From Proteles cristata cristata (taxonomy: Eukaryota > Chordata > Mammalia > Carnivora > Hyaenidae), in the NCBI GenBank assembly GCA_017311185.1, contig JAESUZ010001282.1:1-64000 (forward strand): a DNA stretch of 64,000 nucleotides, written 5' to 3'. The translations under genes were made by a program, and so were the position numbers. Positions 1 through 10,940 of this stretch are shown here, piece after piece. The notes below the pieces were generated by a model. The model was not told where the DNA came from. It ran no database searches and worked only from the letters and a program-made list of their open reading frames with translations. Numbering within the stretch: the stretch's first letter is position 1; the number at the start of each line of letters is the position of its first letter.

Positions 1-100
1 TCTTAAATTCCATATACGAGTGCACTCACGTGATATTTGTCTTTCTCTGACTGACTTATTTCACTTAGCAGAATACACTCTAGCTCCATCCACGTTGTTT
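1..100 (-). mobile_element. Old LINE-1 3' region, cut by window start
   Basis: The stretch with CTGACTGACTTATTTCACTTAG followed by CTCCATCCACGTTGTT is the reverse complement of the end of LINE-1 ORF2 and the start of its 3' untranslated region. It continues beyond the left edge. The right limit is approximate because similarity fades after about position 100. Confidence 0.75.
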
Positions 101-880
101 GTCAGAGCTGGATGGTAGAAAAGTTTATTGAGTGCCCCAGGCCAGAGCTGGGTTACAACTGTCGGGATAAAGAAGGCAGGAAGGGGACAAGCAGGAACCC
201 CCTATACAGGTGGCAGCAGGCTAACTCTTGTGGGCAGGGAGCCATGCGCTTGTGTCTGGCCAACGAAGAAATGAGCAAATTTTAATAAAAAAGAGGCCAG
301 GTTTTCTGGAAAGCAAAGTACACCATTTCCAACAGCACTTCTCACTGTTAGAGTTTAGGGACACCTGTCATAATAAATGGTTCTGACTGAACCCCCATGG
401 GGAAGGGCAGGACATTGAAGCTTGAGGGTTAAATTTACATTGATCAAAATTTGAAATTTATTACCAGTGTGCAGTGTCAGTACCTGTGTTTGAAGGGAGT
501 AGAAGTTTCTTTAGTATGTGGCCAATACTAGAAGCAGTGTGAGCTAAGCTGTGCTGTGACCCCTGAGCACAAGTTTGAACACCGCTTATGCCCTGTCACA
601 AACGTAGGTCAGTGAGTACCTGAGTCCCATACCTTCATGGCAGACCCAGGCAACTGTAGAAAGCTCCAACAGTAGAGGCTAAGCAGATTTGACTCTTTCT
701 TCTACTTTTACCACAAGAAGCAGACAAAACTCCTACCTGCCCCCACCCAACACCATGTACAGATACTCACACACATACACTGGCCTCAAGCCACTAAGAT
801 GCTCTGAAGAGGGGAAATCTTAACAGTGACGTAGTGACAGGTTTTTAATGAAACAAATTTTTGTATAAAGATTTTTTAAT
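101..880. other. Unassigned sequence
   Basis: Non-repetitive by eye and of mixed composition. No convincing reading frame, splice pattern or repeat family was recognised. Confidence 0.5.
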
Positions 881-892
881 AAGAAATACATT

Positions 893-1113
893 CACAAAGG
901 GGCGCCTGACTGGCTCAGTTGGTTAAGTGGCCGACTTAGACTCAGGTCATGATCTCACAGCTCATGAGTTTGAGCCCCGGATCAGGCTCTGTGCTGACAG
1001 CTCAGAGCCTGGAGTCTGCTTCGGATTCTGTGTCTCCCTCTCTCTCTGCCTCCCCACTACTCAAGCTTTGTCTCTCCTTCAAAAAGAAATAAACACTTAA
1101 AGAAGTTAAGAAA
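893..1113 (+). mobile_element. CAN-SINE (felid SINEC), full length
   Basis: Head GGGGCGCCTGACTGGCTCAG at about 898, tRNA-like part, CT-rich stretch and A-rich tail are all present. The target duplication AAGAAATACATT lies at 881-892 and 1114-1125 and is perfect over 12 bases. Confidence 0.95.
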
Positions 1114-1125
1114 AAGAAATACATT

Positions 1126-2144
1126 TGCAGGGAAAAATTTCAAGTACTTTAAAAGAATTATAAGAGGTCTCACTTCCACTCTTACCCCAAACCACACAGA
1201 GATAACCATATTATCAATTTTGAGACCTTTGGTTGTGTTCAAGAGATATGCTATACGTTATTATTAATTATATGTATAATTAATACATATTTATATATAC
1301 ATATATATTCATTTTGTATATTCATATATCCATCCTACCCTGCTTTTACACATATAATAGCACATTCTACACACTATTCCATATTTAGCTACCTTTTTTG
1401 TTTTTACTGTTCAGGTAAAACTTTCAGCAATAGTGCAATAGGGGGTCTGTTTCCACGTGACTTATCACTCCACTGGGCTGATGAATGAAGAAATATTTAA
1501 TCTCTTTGTTTGATTTTTAATTTAGTTACTGAAAATAGGATTTACCACTTTTTGTTAGGTTTAAAATTGATTTATTTTTTTTCTATGATTGTATTCAAGT
1601 CACTTTCCATTTTCCTCTTGGGCTGTTCATTGATTACAGAAGTTTTCTTTCTCTATGTTAGGAGCACCAAATACTTATTCCTATTTTTTTTTTTCAGTTG
1701 AGCTGCAACTTTTTGTGTGTGTGTGGTTTTTGTCACACAGTGGATTTCTTAATGTATTTAAATGTATCAGTATTTTAATACCAATGTAGCCTTTGCAGCC
1801 ATAAGATGATAGTTTCATCAGTTTTCTAGTTCTTTCAGTATCTTACATTTAAAGATTTAATCCAGAAATTAATATTAATTTGAAACTTATTTTGATGTAA
1901 AGAATGAGATAATAATCCAAATTTATTTTTCCCTAGATGAATAATATTTTATCTAGCGGTCAAACAACTATTTTTCTTTCAAGTCAAGTTTAATGATATA
2001 TATAAATCAATGTTCACAATTCTGGGGGGTATGCTTTTTAAAACTCTTATTTCTAAAAAGTGTTTAGAATTTATTTTGAGTTTCTTTTCTGAAGACTCCC
2101 AATTATGTATATGTTAAATCTCTTTTTCTGGAAAGTTTCTATAA
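1126..2144 (-). mobile_element. AT-rich sequence, probably very old LINE-1
   Basis: T-rich sequence with patches resembling antisense LINE-1. One is near 1915-1975, where CCAAATTTATTTTTCCCTAG resembles the ORF2 segment usually followed by a 'CAATTGTCCCAGCACC'-type block. The part at 1140-1480 resembles an old LINE-1 3' region. Both are decayed and could be chance AT-richness; no frame survives. Confidence 0.35.
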
Positions 2145-2153
2145 ATCTCATTT

Positions 2154-2379
2154 AAAAATTTTTATTTATTTATTAAAGTTTTATTTTGTTTTTGAGGGAG
2201 AGAGGGACAGCATGAGCAGGAGAGGGTCAGAGAAAGAGGGAGACACAAATCCGAAGACATGCTCCGGGCTCTGAGCTGTTAGCACAGAGCCCGATGTGGG
2301 ATTCTAACCCACAGACCGTGAGATCATGACCTGAGCCGAAGTCGGACGCTCAACCAACTGAGACACCCAGGCACCCCAG
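2154..2379 (-). mobile_element. CAN-SINE, inverted
   Basis: Runs from its T-rich tail on the left to CACCCAGGCACCCC on the right. The target duplication ATCTCATTT occurs at 2145-2153 and 2380-2388. Several substitutions from the consensus suggest moderate age. Confidence 0.93.
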
Positions 2380-2389
2380 ATCTCATTTT

Positions 2390-2757
2390 TAAATCAATCA
2401 TTTTAACAATATATTATCTTCATTTTACTTTGCTTACATCTACCATTCTTGCCTTCTGTTTCCTTAGAAGTACCTTTTCTACTTTGAGCTCCTTCTTCTT
2501 TCACCCCTAATTCAGTGATTTTTTTTTAAATTCTTTTCATTTTTTCCTGAGTTTTGATATTCACATTTTATTTCCTTCTAGTGTATTACCATTTCTTCCC
2601 TGAAGTCTTGTATCTTTACTTTGTGTTTTTGTTTTATAGAATCATGTTTCATTACTTTTATTTTTTAATTTACAGCAATTATTCCTATTGAACGCTACAG
2701 ATTTGTTCAGGCTCCCCAATTTCCTTTATTTTGTAGTGTAATTCAATAGAGATGATA
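2390..2757. other. T-rich unassigned sequence
   Basis: Low-complexity TTC/TTT-rich DNA between two SINEs. It may belong to the same decayed antisense LINE-1 as the sequence to its left, but I could not align it to a specific region. Confidence 0.35.
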
Positions 2758-2770
2758 TTAGTTTTTCTTT

Positions 2771-2977
2771 TTTTAAAATATTTATTTATTTATGAGTGCA
2801 AGAGCAACAGAGTATGAGTAGGGGAGGGGCAGAGAGAGAGGGAAATAGAATCCGAACCAGGCTCCAGGCTCTGCGCTCTCAGCACAGTGCCAGACATGGG
2901 GCTCGAACCCATGGACCAGGAGATCATGACCTGAGCTGAAGTTGGAGGCTTAACTGACTGAGCCATCCAGGTGCCCC
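2771..2977 (-). mobile_element. CAN-SINE, inverted
   Basis: Complete copy ending in GGTGCCCC. The perfect target duplication TTAGTTTTTCTT is at 2758-2769 and 2978-2989. Confidence 0.95.
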
Positions 2978-3057
2978 TTAGTTTTTCTTAATTACTCATC
3001 TCTGAATGATATAAGTTATTTCTTCATCAGTTGTTTACAGGAAGATTTTATAGGCAT

Positions 3058-3171
3058 GAGCAAGCAACATTCCCAAACTAGCAAGAAATTAAAAAAAAAA
3101 ATTAACATTTATTTATTTTCACACTCACAATCCGTGAGTGTGAGCAAGCATAATTCCCAAGCTAGCAAGAA
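3058..3171. repeat. Direct repeat of about 30 bases around a SINE-tail-like insert
   Basis: The segment beginning GAGCAAGCA and ending CTAGCAAGAA (or a close variant) occurs at 3058-3087 and again at 3142-3171. Between the copies lie an A-run, AACATTTATTTATTTT (like an inverted SINE tail) and a 9-base hairpin: CACACTCAC at 3120-3128 and GTGAGTGTG at 3134-3142, with a 5-base loop. It looks like an extremely truncated retroinsertion with a long target duplication. Confidence 0.6.
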
Positions 3172-3176
3172 TTTTT

Positions 3177-3221
3177 TTTTTAATTTCTTAAATGTTTATT
3201 TATTTTTGAGAGACAGATTTT

Positions 3222-3254
<33 letters not shown>

Positions 3255-3424
3255 ACTCGAGCAGTGGAGGGGCAGAGAGAGAGGGAGACACAGGATCCAA
3301 AGTAGGCTCCAGGCTCTAAGCTGACAGCACAGAACCCCACGTCGGCTTGAACTCATGAACCATGAGATCATGACCTGAGTCGAAGCCAGACGCTTAACCA
3401 ACAGCCACCCAGGCATCCCACAAA
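3177..3424 (-). mobile_element. CAN-SINE, inverted, with GA expansion
   Basis: Full-length inverted copy with a duplicated TTTTTGAGAGACAGA motif and an expanded (GA)n at 3225-3254. The target duplication CTAGCAAGAATTTTT is at 3162-3176 and 3425-3439. The left copy is the right end of the older direct repeat, so this insertion is the later event. Confidence 0.94.
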
Positions 3425-3677
3425 CTAGCAAGAATTTTTATCATGACCATGGTAGTGTGTGAGTTCTTTATCTTTAGTTCTCTTCAGCCAGTAAAGATAT
3501 CCAGCCACAGGACTAACTACAATAAGTATCTCATTTATCCTTGTCCCACAGACAAAACCAACTTCATCTTTCAAACAGAATATGCCCTAGTGGCTTCTGG
3601 AAGAATTGATTGGGAATAAATAAAATAAATATAGTTGTAGTGTATCCTGAGTGAGTATATAAATCAAATCATAACTG

Positions 3678-3905
3678 GGGCGCCTGGGTGGCTTAGCCGG
3701 TTAAGCGTCCGACTTTCGCTTATGTCATGATCTCGCGGTTCGTGGGTTCGAGCCCCGCGTCAGGCTCTGTGCTGACTGCTAGCTCAGAGACTGGAGCCTG
3801 TTTCAGAGTCTGTGACTCCCTCTCTCTCTGACCCTCCCCTGCTCACGCTGTCTCTCTCTCTCTCTCTCCTAGAAATAAATAAAACATTAAAAAATTTTTT
3901 TTAAA
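3678..3905 (+). mobile_element. CAN-SINE, low-divergence felid subfamily
   Basis: Carries the subfamily markers GACTTTCGCTT, GCTGACTGCTAGCTCAGAG and CCTAGAAATAAATAAAAC. The B box GGTTCGAGCC is intact at 3745-3754. The target duplication AAATCAAATCATAACTG (3661-3677) matches 3906-3922 with one mismatch. Confidence 0.97.
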
Positions 3906-3922
3906 AAATCAGATCATAACTG

Positions 3923-4650
3923 ACATATAAAGTTTGAAAAGAAAATCTTATTTATGTACAGGGTAACCAACATAGGCCACATTATCTCTTTTAGACCATA
4001 AAATAAAGACATTGTACTACACTATTTAAGGATTTCTTTCTTCCTTTATAAAATTATAACTCTTAAACTATTCTAATTGTATCATACAATGGAAATCACC
4101 CACCCTCAGTTACCCATCAGCCTTTCAGGGGAAAAAGGTGTCTTTTCTGTCTTCATTGTTAGGAACTACTTTTACATTAATAATCATTGACCCATGAATT
4201 AACAAAAAGCCAAGAGATGCCTCTGTAGAAACTTTTAAAAAGATGGGGGTGAGGGCAGAAAGGGCCATAGAAGGAACTCCCACAAAACAAGAGAGAGACA
4301 TGCAAGCAAAAGAAATCTTTAAACTTGAAAGCAACTTATAGTCTTAAATTCCTCACTCACACAACATGAAGCTAGCTAATATCAGGGTTTAAAGGCAAGA
4401 AAACTTTGTATAACTCATAATATGTAACAGTAAGGCTCCCAGAAGGTGTAACATAGTGTGCCTTGAGGCTTATTCTTTTCAGTATAATTATCCCAACACC
4501 ATCTTAGTTGTGGACTTAAACTCAAAGGAAGGGATATGCAGATTTAAAAGGACAGCATGAAAGGTCCCTTTGTAGTGATGGAAGAGTTCTGTACCTTGAT
4601 TGTGGTAGTGATTATGTGAATCTATGTATAGGATAAAATTTCATACAACT

Positions 4651-4654
<4 letters not shown>
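3923..4654. other. Unassigned sequence
   Basis: No repeat family or gene recognised. The small minus-strand frame at 4125-4334 has no supporting features. Confidence 0.5.

Positions 4655-4692
<38 letters not shown>
4655..4692. repeat. (AC)n microsatellite
   Basis: About 19 uninterrupted AC units, followed by an interrupted continuation (ATCCACACACACG). Length and purity make it likely to vary between individuals. Confidence 0.98.
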
Positions 4693-4694
<2 letters not shown>

Positions 4695-4705
4695 CCACAC
4701 ACACG

Positions 4706-5234
4706 AGTGCATTTTAAAACGATGAAAATTAAATAAGCTCTGTAGTTTAGCCAACAGTGATGTACCAATGTCAACTTCTTCACTTTTATATTATGCCATA
4801 ACTATAGTAAGATGTCACTCGTTTGGAAAGCAGGATGATTGATGGTATGGACCCTACATACCCTTTTTCTGCAACATTCTGTTAATCTACAATCATTATA
4901 AAATTAAAAAAAATAATTGTAGTATTATTAATTATTCAATAGTAAACATCAACATTCATGTTTGACTCCGGACCCAGATGACTGTGGGAATGGGGCACCT
5001 TGGTCATGCCAAAAAGTTGTTTGGGAGTGTCCTAGTACCCCCACCCATAATCTCAATAGATCTCCAAACCTGCTCCAAATAAATACACCCACTGAGCAAA
5101 CCCAAGAATGCTTTTCAAGATCTTTTCCCAGCTCCTCACTCCTTGTAGTCACTTTGTTATCCTAACCTAAATGCTTCTGGAAACATCATTGTATTGAGGA
5201 CATTTGGAGGAAACATTCTTAATCTCATCTTATT
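4706..5234. other. Unassigned sequence
   Basis: Opposing short frames at 4949-5152 and 4962-5165 are mirror images of each other across the same DNA; neither shows coding evidence. No repeat recognised. Confidence 0.45.
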
Positions 5235-5735
5235 TTTTTAAAGAATGGAAAATCTGATCACATCACTATCCTGCTTTTATTTATTTAACAAATACTTACT
5301 GAGTGACTTCCTCAAATCAAATAACACCTGAAACTTGATGTAAAGCCAACTCCTGGTTACCCAATACCTACATGATAAATTCCTCATAAGCTCAGTTTGC
5401 GTAAGTTCCTTAACCGTCTTTGCTAACTTATCATTCCAGACTCATTTCTATTATGCCTTCACTGTGATTCCCCTTCTGGTGACTCACTATCTCTGAGAGC
5501 TGATACATTCTGTATTCATCCATGTGCATGTACATGTAGCTTCAAAAATATATACCATCCTATGTTTATGTTAATCATTGAGTTTGGAATGCTCTATTTG
5601 CCTTTCTGGAATACCTTCTGCCCCACCCCCCACCCCCCCAAACATACACACACATACACTTCTGCATAGAAAACTCATATAAATATTTTAAGACCCAGCT
5701 CAGAAGTACTTCCTCTGACACGTTCTCTAACTAAT
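5235..5735 (+). mobile_element. Old LINE fragment, L2-like
   Basis: Contains the pattern typical of the L2 3' part: TTGCCTTTCTGGAATACC at about 5599, then AAGACCCAGCTCAGAAGTAC at about 5690, then CTTCCTCTGACACGTTC. A CTGATCACATCACT segment at about 5250 may belong to a related old LINE. A C-rich tract sits at about 5620-5640. Confidence 0.5.
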
Positions 5736-5749
5736 TAATCCCTATGGTA

Positions 5750-6198
5750 CTTTAAAATGGCTACAACTGTTTTTCAGCTCCTCCCATCATGGGGAGGGGA
5801 CTATTTTTCCTATTCTTGGTTCTGGAATGACCTAGTTACTTACTTTCTCCAATAAAATGCAGTAGTTCTGATGTTGCATGATTGCCCAGCCTTAGCTTAA
5901 GAGCTCTTGCAGTTTTTGTTCTCACTCTCTTGGAGACTTGGAGCCAGTATTTTAAACACCTGGGCTAATGCTGAAAGGTCCTCATGGAGGAGAAACAAAT
6001 TACCCAAGTAGGAACCCCACCTAATAGCCAGGTATGTGAATAAAGCTTTCTTGGACTCTCTGACCCTAGCCAAACCAACATGAGTAATCCCAGAAGATAC
6101 TAAGTCCAGACCCCAGACCAGAATCATGAGCAAATAAATGCCAATTGTTTAAAGCCACTTCATTCTGGAATGGTGTGTTATATAGCAGCAAATGAGTA
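5750..6198 (+). mobile_element. Probable old LTR (MaLR/ERVL-like)
   Basis: The right end, with AATAAATGCCAATTG, then TTAAAGCCACTTCATTCTGG, then GTTATATAGCAGCAAATGA, resembles the 3' end of ancient mammalian LTRs: polyadenylation signal, 'TTTAAGCCACTAAGTTT', then 'TTATGCAGCAATAGA'. Left limit and subfamily are uncertain. No internal retroviral genes are present, so it would be a solo LTR. Confidence 0.5.
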
Positions 6199-6289
6199 GC
6201 CCCATCCTATCTCAATACCAGCCTCAGATAATTAGACATTCCAAATTCTGAAATATAATAGCATTCTGTGCATCCTCAATTATAAAATT

Positions 6290-6415
6290 TATTTTTTGCC
6301 ATGATTTTTAATGCATTTCTCCCCACCTCTTGACTCTGAGTTCTCTAGAGACAAAAATATCCCAAGGACCTCACAAAAAGCCTGAATACATAGTAGGCAC
6401 TAAAGAAGTAACAGT
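6290..6415 (+). mobile_element. L2 3' end fragment
   Basis: CTCTGAGTTCTCTAGAGAC followed by GCCTGAATACATAGTAGGCAC resembles the L2 ending ('gagctcc...agggac', 'gcctggcacatagtaggcgc'). Strongly diverged. Confidence 0.45.
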
Positions 6416-7398
6416 TAACAAAAACCTGGAGGACCAGTCTTCTTCAGAATAGACTTCATCATGTTGATCTTGCTGGAGTGTGTTAACCAAACCATTTGGC
6501 AGAGGAACTTTCACTTCCTATAACTGGGAGGAATGGTGAACCTCCTGCCCTAATGGTGTGGCTCACATGAGGTTAAATTTAGCAGTAGTCATAGATTGGA
6601 TCTTTTCAGAATGCTAAGATTAAATAGCCTCAGATGAGCAGTATTTTACTAGCTCTGCCAGTCTAACAGCCAAGGGAACTCTTCCCCTGCAAATAACAGA
6701 ATGTAATTCCAAGCAAAATTCTGTCAGTCTTGGCTATGGCTCAAAATGCATTATAAAAATAAAAACATTTGTTTTATCCAGTTCCTCTCAAGAGTTTTGT
6801 CCAGCATTATCCAGAACAAGTCAAATTATTCACTATAGCCCATAGTTACTCGTATATTACCAAAAACATAGCTGGAAAAAGACATGATGATCTAATTAAT
6901 CATTTTCAGATCATAATTCCTCCAGTTAGGAATATTATTTTTGTATATATTTTAGCTGACTGAATTGATTCATCAAGTAACCCATTTCTAAATATAGATG
7001 TAAAGTTACTTTTTCATCTTTCATTAAGGTTACATTAGCATGCATACTAGTACTATTTCCATCATATATATCATTGCTAATACTATATGTCATTGACAAA
7101 ATCACCACTGGTATGAAGATGGAAGGCAAAATAAGGTTGAGGATTCAGAGACATTTTCAATTCTTGCTTCACGTTGTCAATGACTTTTTGTCTCTTTGCT
7201 TGAATATTTATCCTTCTATTTTTGTTGGTAATTATTTTCTTTGAGAAATGAACTTTTAAAAAAGATTAACCACATAAATTATGGCTGAAAGTTTTTATAG
7301 GAATTATATGCATTCAAATAAATAGTTTCTGCTAAATAAAGTGATCTTAGTTCCATCATGAGGTTTTTCTGTTTATTATTTTACAATTTTTTTTCATT
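6416..7398. other. Unassigned sequence
   Basis: AT-rich DNA without a recognised repeat or gene. The frames at 6769-6963 and 6935-7129 are short and unsupported. Confidence 0.45.
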
Positions 7399-7415
7399 AA
7401 AAATAAAACATGATT

Positions 7416-7642
7416 TGGGCTCCTGTGTGGCTCAATTGGTTAAGAATATGACTTTGGCTCAGGTCAAGATCTCACGGTTCAGGAGTGTGAGCCCTGTGTA
7501 GGGCTCCGTGCTGACAGCTCGGAGCCTGGAGCCCGCTTTGATTCTGTGTCTCCATCTCTCTCTGCCTCTCCCTGGCTTGGGCTCTATTTATCTCTCGAAA
7601 AATAAATAAACGTTAAAAAAATTAAAGTACTTTAAAAACAAT
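7416..7642 (+). mobile_element. CAN-SINE, first of two at one site
   Basis: Starts GGGCTCCTGTGTGGCTCAA and ends in AAATAAATAAACGTTAAAAAAATT. Flanked by AAAAATAAAACATGATT at 7399-7415 and 7643-7659. Confidence 0.94.
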
Positions 7643-7659
7643 AAAAATAAAACATGATT

Positions 7660-7844
7660 GGGGCACGTGCGTGGATCAGTCCAATGAGCATCTGACTCTT
7701 CATTTTGGCTCAGGTCATGATCCCAGGGTTGTGGGATCAAGCCCCATGTCAGGCTCTGTGCTGAGCATGGAGCCTTCTTAAGATCCTCTCTTTCTCTGTC
7801 CCTCCCCCCCACTTATCTGCCCTTGCTCTCTTTCTCTCAAAAAG
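7660..7844 (+). mobile_element. CAN-SINE of an older subtype, second at the same site
   Basis: Body reads GATCCCAGGGTTGTGGGATC with GCTGAGCATGGAGCC, the older pan-carnivoran form. A third copy of the target (AAAAAACATGATT, 7845-7857) follows. Being the older type, it probably arrived first and the 7416-7642 copy came later. Confidence 0.93.
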
Positions 7845-7874
7845 AAAAAACATGATTAATATCATGTTCTTGCT

Positions 7875-8249
7875 TTATTTTCTCCCAGTTTTATTGAAAT
7901 GTAATTAACATCCAGCATTGTATAAGTTTAAAGTGTAAAGCATAATGATTAAACTTATATATATTGTAAAATAATTCCCACAATAAGTTTAGTTGAATAT
8001 CCTCATCTCATATAGGTACAGAAAAAAGAAAAAGAAATATTTTTTCCTTATGATAAGAACTCTTAGGTTCTAGTCTCTTAACAACTTTCAAATGCACTAA
8101 ACAGCAATGTTAACTATAGTCATCATGTTATACGTAGCATCCCAAGTACTTATTTATCTTAGAACTGGAAGATTGTTCCTTTTGACCGTCTTCCTCCAAT
8201 TCCCTCTTCCCGCATCCACCACTAGTAACCTCAAATCTGATCTCTTTTT
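7875..8249 (-). mobile_element. Old LINE-1 3' untranslated region, left part
   Basis: TTTTATTGAAATGTAATTAA, CACAATAAGTTTAGTTGAAT, CTCTTAACAACTTTCAAATG and TTAACTATAGTCATCATGTT in order are the antisense of the 3' untranslated region of old LINE-1 (L1M group). It resumes at 8996 after the young LINE-1 insertion. Confidence 0.88.
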
Positions 8250-8265
8250 CAATGAGTTTATTTCT

Positions 8266-8979
8266 TTTTTCGTTAGTTTTTTAATTTTAATTTTATTTTT
8301 TTACAAATAGTTTATTGTCAAGTTGGTTTCCATATAACACCCAGTGCTCATCCCCACAAGTGCCCTCCTCCATGCCCATCTACCCCCCTCCCCCCCCCCA
8401 CACCCATCAGTCCTCAGTTTGTTCTCAGCATTCAAGAGTCTCTCATGGTTTGCCTCTCTCCCTCTCCCCCACTATTTCCCCCTTCTTCTCCCCCATGGTC
8501 CTCTGTTAAGTTCCTCCTAATCCTCCTATACGTGCAAACATATGGTATGTGTCCTTCTCTGCCTGACTTATTTCGCTCAGCATAACACCCTCAAGGTCCA
8601 TCCGTGTTGCTACACATGGCCAGATTTCATTCTTTCTCATTGCCATGGAGTATTCCATCATATAAATAAACCACATCTTCTTGATCCATTCGTCCATTGA
8701 TGGACACTTAGGCTCTTTCCATGTTTTGGCTATTGTTGAGAGTGCTGCTATGAACATTGGGGTACATGTGCTCCTATGCATCAGCATTTCTATATCCCTT
8801 GGGTAAATTCCTAGCAATGGGTCCTAGGGGTGTTCCACTGTTAATTTTTTGAGGAACCTCCACACTGTTTTCCAGAGGGGCTGCACCAGTTTACATTCCC
8901 ACCAACAGTGTAGGAGGGTGCCCGTTTCTTCACATCCTCGCCAGCATTTAGAGTCCTCTGATTTGCTCATTTTATCCAT
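8266..8979 (-). mobile_element. Young felid LINE-1, 5'-truncated, nested in an old LINE-1
   Basis: About 714 bases: T-rich tail on the left (about 8266-8310), the 3' untranslated region, and the last part of ORF2. Flanked by the perfect 16-base duplication CAATGAGTTTATTTCT at 8250-8265 and 8980-8995. Truncation leaves only the C-terminal ORF2 segment. The same 3' end occurs at 16.86 kb and 54.36 kb. Confidence 0.96.
8506..8979 (-). pseudogene. LINE-1 ORF2 C-terminal remnant
   Basis: Minus-strand translation shows the C-terminal hallmarks of LINE-1 ORF2: a cysteine-containing [18 protein letters not shown] region, [11 protein letters not shown], then LLGIYPRD and a weaker WKEPKCPSMDEWI-type segment. 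The two open stretches, ending and beginning around 8818-8823, are in one frame and separated by an in-frame TAG. The endonuclease and reverse transcriptase parts are missing, so this cannot act by itself. The open frame that extends right to 9072 reads into the older LINE-1 by chance. Confidence 0.9.
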
Positions 8980-8995
8980 CAATGAGTTTATTTCT

Positions 8996-9590
8996 GTTGT
9001 TGTTTTTTTTTTTAGACTCAACATGAAAGTGAGATCATACAGTGTTTGTTTTTCTCTGTCTGACTTATTCACTTAACATAATGCCATCAAGTTCTGTCCA
9101 TGTTGTCACAAATGGAAAGATTGTTTTGGCTTTCCAAATATGACTGAATCAATTTCCATTGTATATATGTATACCATAATTTGTTTAGTCATTTATCCAT
9201 AGATGGACATTTAGGGTGTATTCATGTCTTAGCTATTGCAAATAATGCTGTTATGAACCCAGAGATGCAGGTATCTCATCTACATGTTGTTTTTGTTGCC
9301 TTTTGATATACTCCCAGAAGTGGAATTGGGGGACCACATGCTAGTTATATTGTAATTTTTTGAGAAACCTCCATACTGTTTCCATAGTGGCTGTATCAGT
9401 TCACAAAAGAGAGTTCTCTTTTCTCCACACTTTTAGCAGCATTTGTTATCTCTTTTTGTGGGTGATGCCCATTCTAACAGGTGTGAGGTACTATCTCATT
9501 TTGGATTTGATTCACATTTCCCTGATAATTAGTCAGCTTGAGCACCTTTTCTTGTACCTGTTGGCAATAATTCTATATTACCCAAATTGT
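8996..9590 (-). mobile_element. Old LINE-1 3' region, right part
   Basis: Resumes at the old element with GTGAGATCATACAGTGTTTG, then GACTTATTCACTTAACATAA, then TTGAGCACCTTTTCTTGTAC. It covers the 3' untranslated region and the C-terminal end of ORF2 in antisense, with many stops. Same orientation as the nested young copy. Confidence 0.88.
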
Positions 9591-10824
9591 GTTTGTGGAT
9601 ACCAATTTTAAAAATCACTTCTCTGATTTTTAACTATAACCAAAATAAGTAGCTGGTCAGATTTTTTAAAAATCTATTTCAGAATGCCCAATCAAGATGT
9701 ACTGAAAAATTTCTTTCTTTCTGATCCATTTTACTTTCAACTATGGAACAGTACAGATCCATCTGGTTCAAGAAAGACTACACATCCTTACTAAGTTGCT
9801 ATAGTTTTGGCAAAATGCGAACTCAGCTCTTCATTCATGAGCCCTTATTTATCTGAAAGGAAATTTAATCCATATGATGTTGATTCATCGACACTTAGAG
9901 CAATACAAGCAAGTAGTTTTTCATAAGAACTACTTAATTTCCAAGAAGTCTTTGGGCCTTTTTTTTTTTTTTTTTTTTTTTTGCTGTGATTTTTTTTTCT
10001 TATGAGAAGGAAATTTATTTTTACAGTTTGAAAAAGAATAAAAAGTTCAAATTTGAACAAAAATATGGACCCTCATCATGGTAGGGGATATAAAACAAAT
10101 TTCTTTGGGACCAGTTATAGCGTAAGTGCAAGGGGGTATCCTGACTAATAGGCTATACTTTCTGAGTAAAGATTTACCTTCCAGCCAACATAAGCCAACA
10201 GTGATAAACAGCTGACGTGCCTTCCCAACACTGTCCTTCAGAAGTCCTGGGTAGATGACTAATGACTAAATTAGAAATACAATTCAAACTATTGTATATT
10301 GAAAGTTTGCTGATTCTGTTACATTCATGTAGGTGGCAGAGCTAGGGAATTAATCAGTTTTGTGTTTTCTGTTGCCCTGGGTGCCAGATAGACTCCATCT
10401 ACATGCTGGCTGGTACTCAAGCTTCATACCAGAGCAATGAATCACCCTCAAAGTTAACTCAAGGAACAATTTGGCTCTGAAGCCCATTCACCCTGGGAAC
10501 TCCCCAGCTGAGAGGTGGGACTGGGGAGATTTAGAACTGCTGACTGAGAGCTGTGAGTCATGGGTGAGTGCCAGCAAACTAACACAAATCATGTAAGCAC
10601 TTGAATTTTGTCGTCACTATTCATAACACTGGGGCAAGCGCACCACATTTGTGGTAGACATTCATTTCAAGGATATAAAAATAAAGCATTATTTTAATTC
10701 TTTAGACTTTGAAAATTAAAATTCAGGACAGCCAATTTTTCCTTAACCATAAATAGACAGGAAAAGGGGCTGTTTAATCTAATATTTTGTTTTTATACTT
10801 ATGTGGCCAAAGATCTATCGTGGA
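9591..10824. other. Unassigned sequence with poly-T
   Basis: Mostly unique. It holds a T24 run at 9959-9982, a 14-base perfect palindrome GTTCAAATTTGAAC at 10045-10058, and no recognised gene. Sequence near 10340-10360 (GTAGGTGGCAGAGCTAGGGA) may be a tiny inverted MIR remnant. Confidence 0.45.
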
Positions 10825-10940
10825 AAGACACAAAATTTTGAATCAGAAAATTTAGATTAAGACCCACATCTGCTGAATTCTAGTTATTTGGGTAATGTCA
10901 AAATTCTTTACTGCCTTCAGTCTCTCAGTTGCTGTCCAAC
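10825..10940 (+). mobile_element. MIR fragment
   Basis: TTTTGAATCAGAAAATTTAG, AAGACCCACATCTGCTG, then GGTAATGTCAAAATTCTTTA follow the order of the MIR core. Heavily diverged. Confidence 0.45.
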
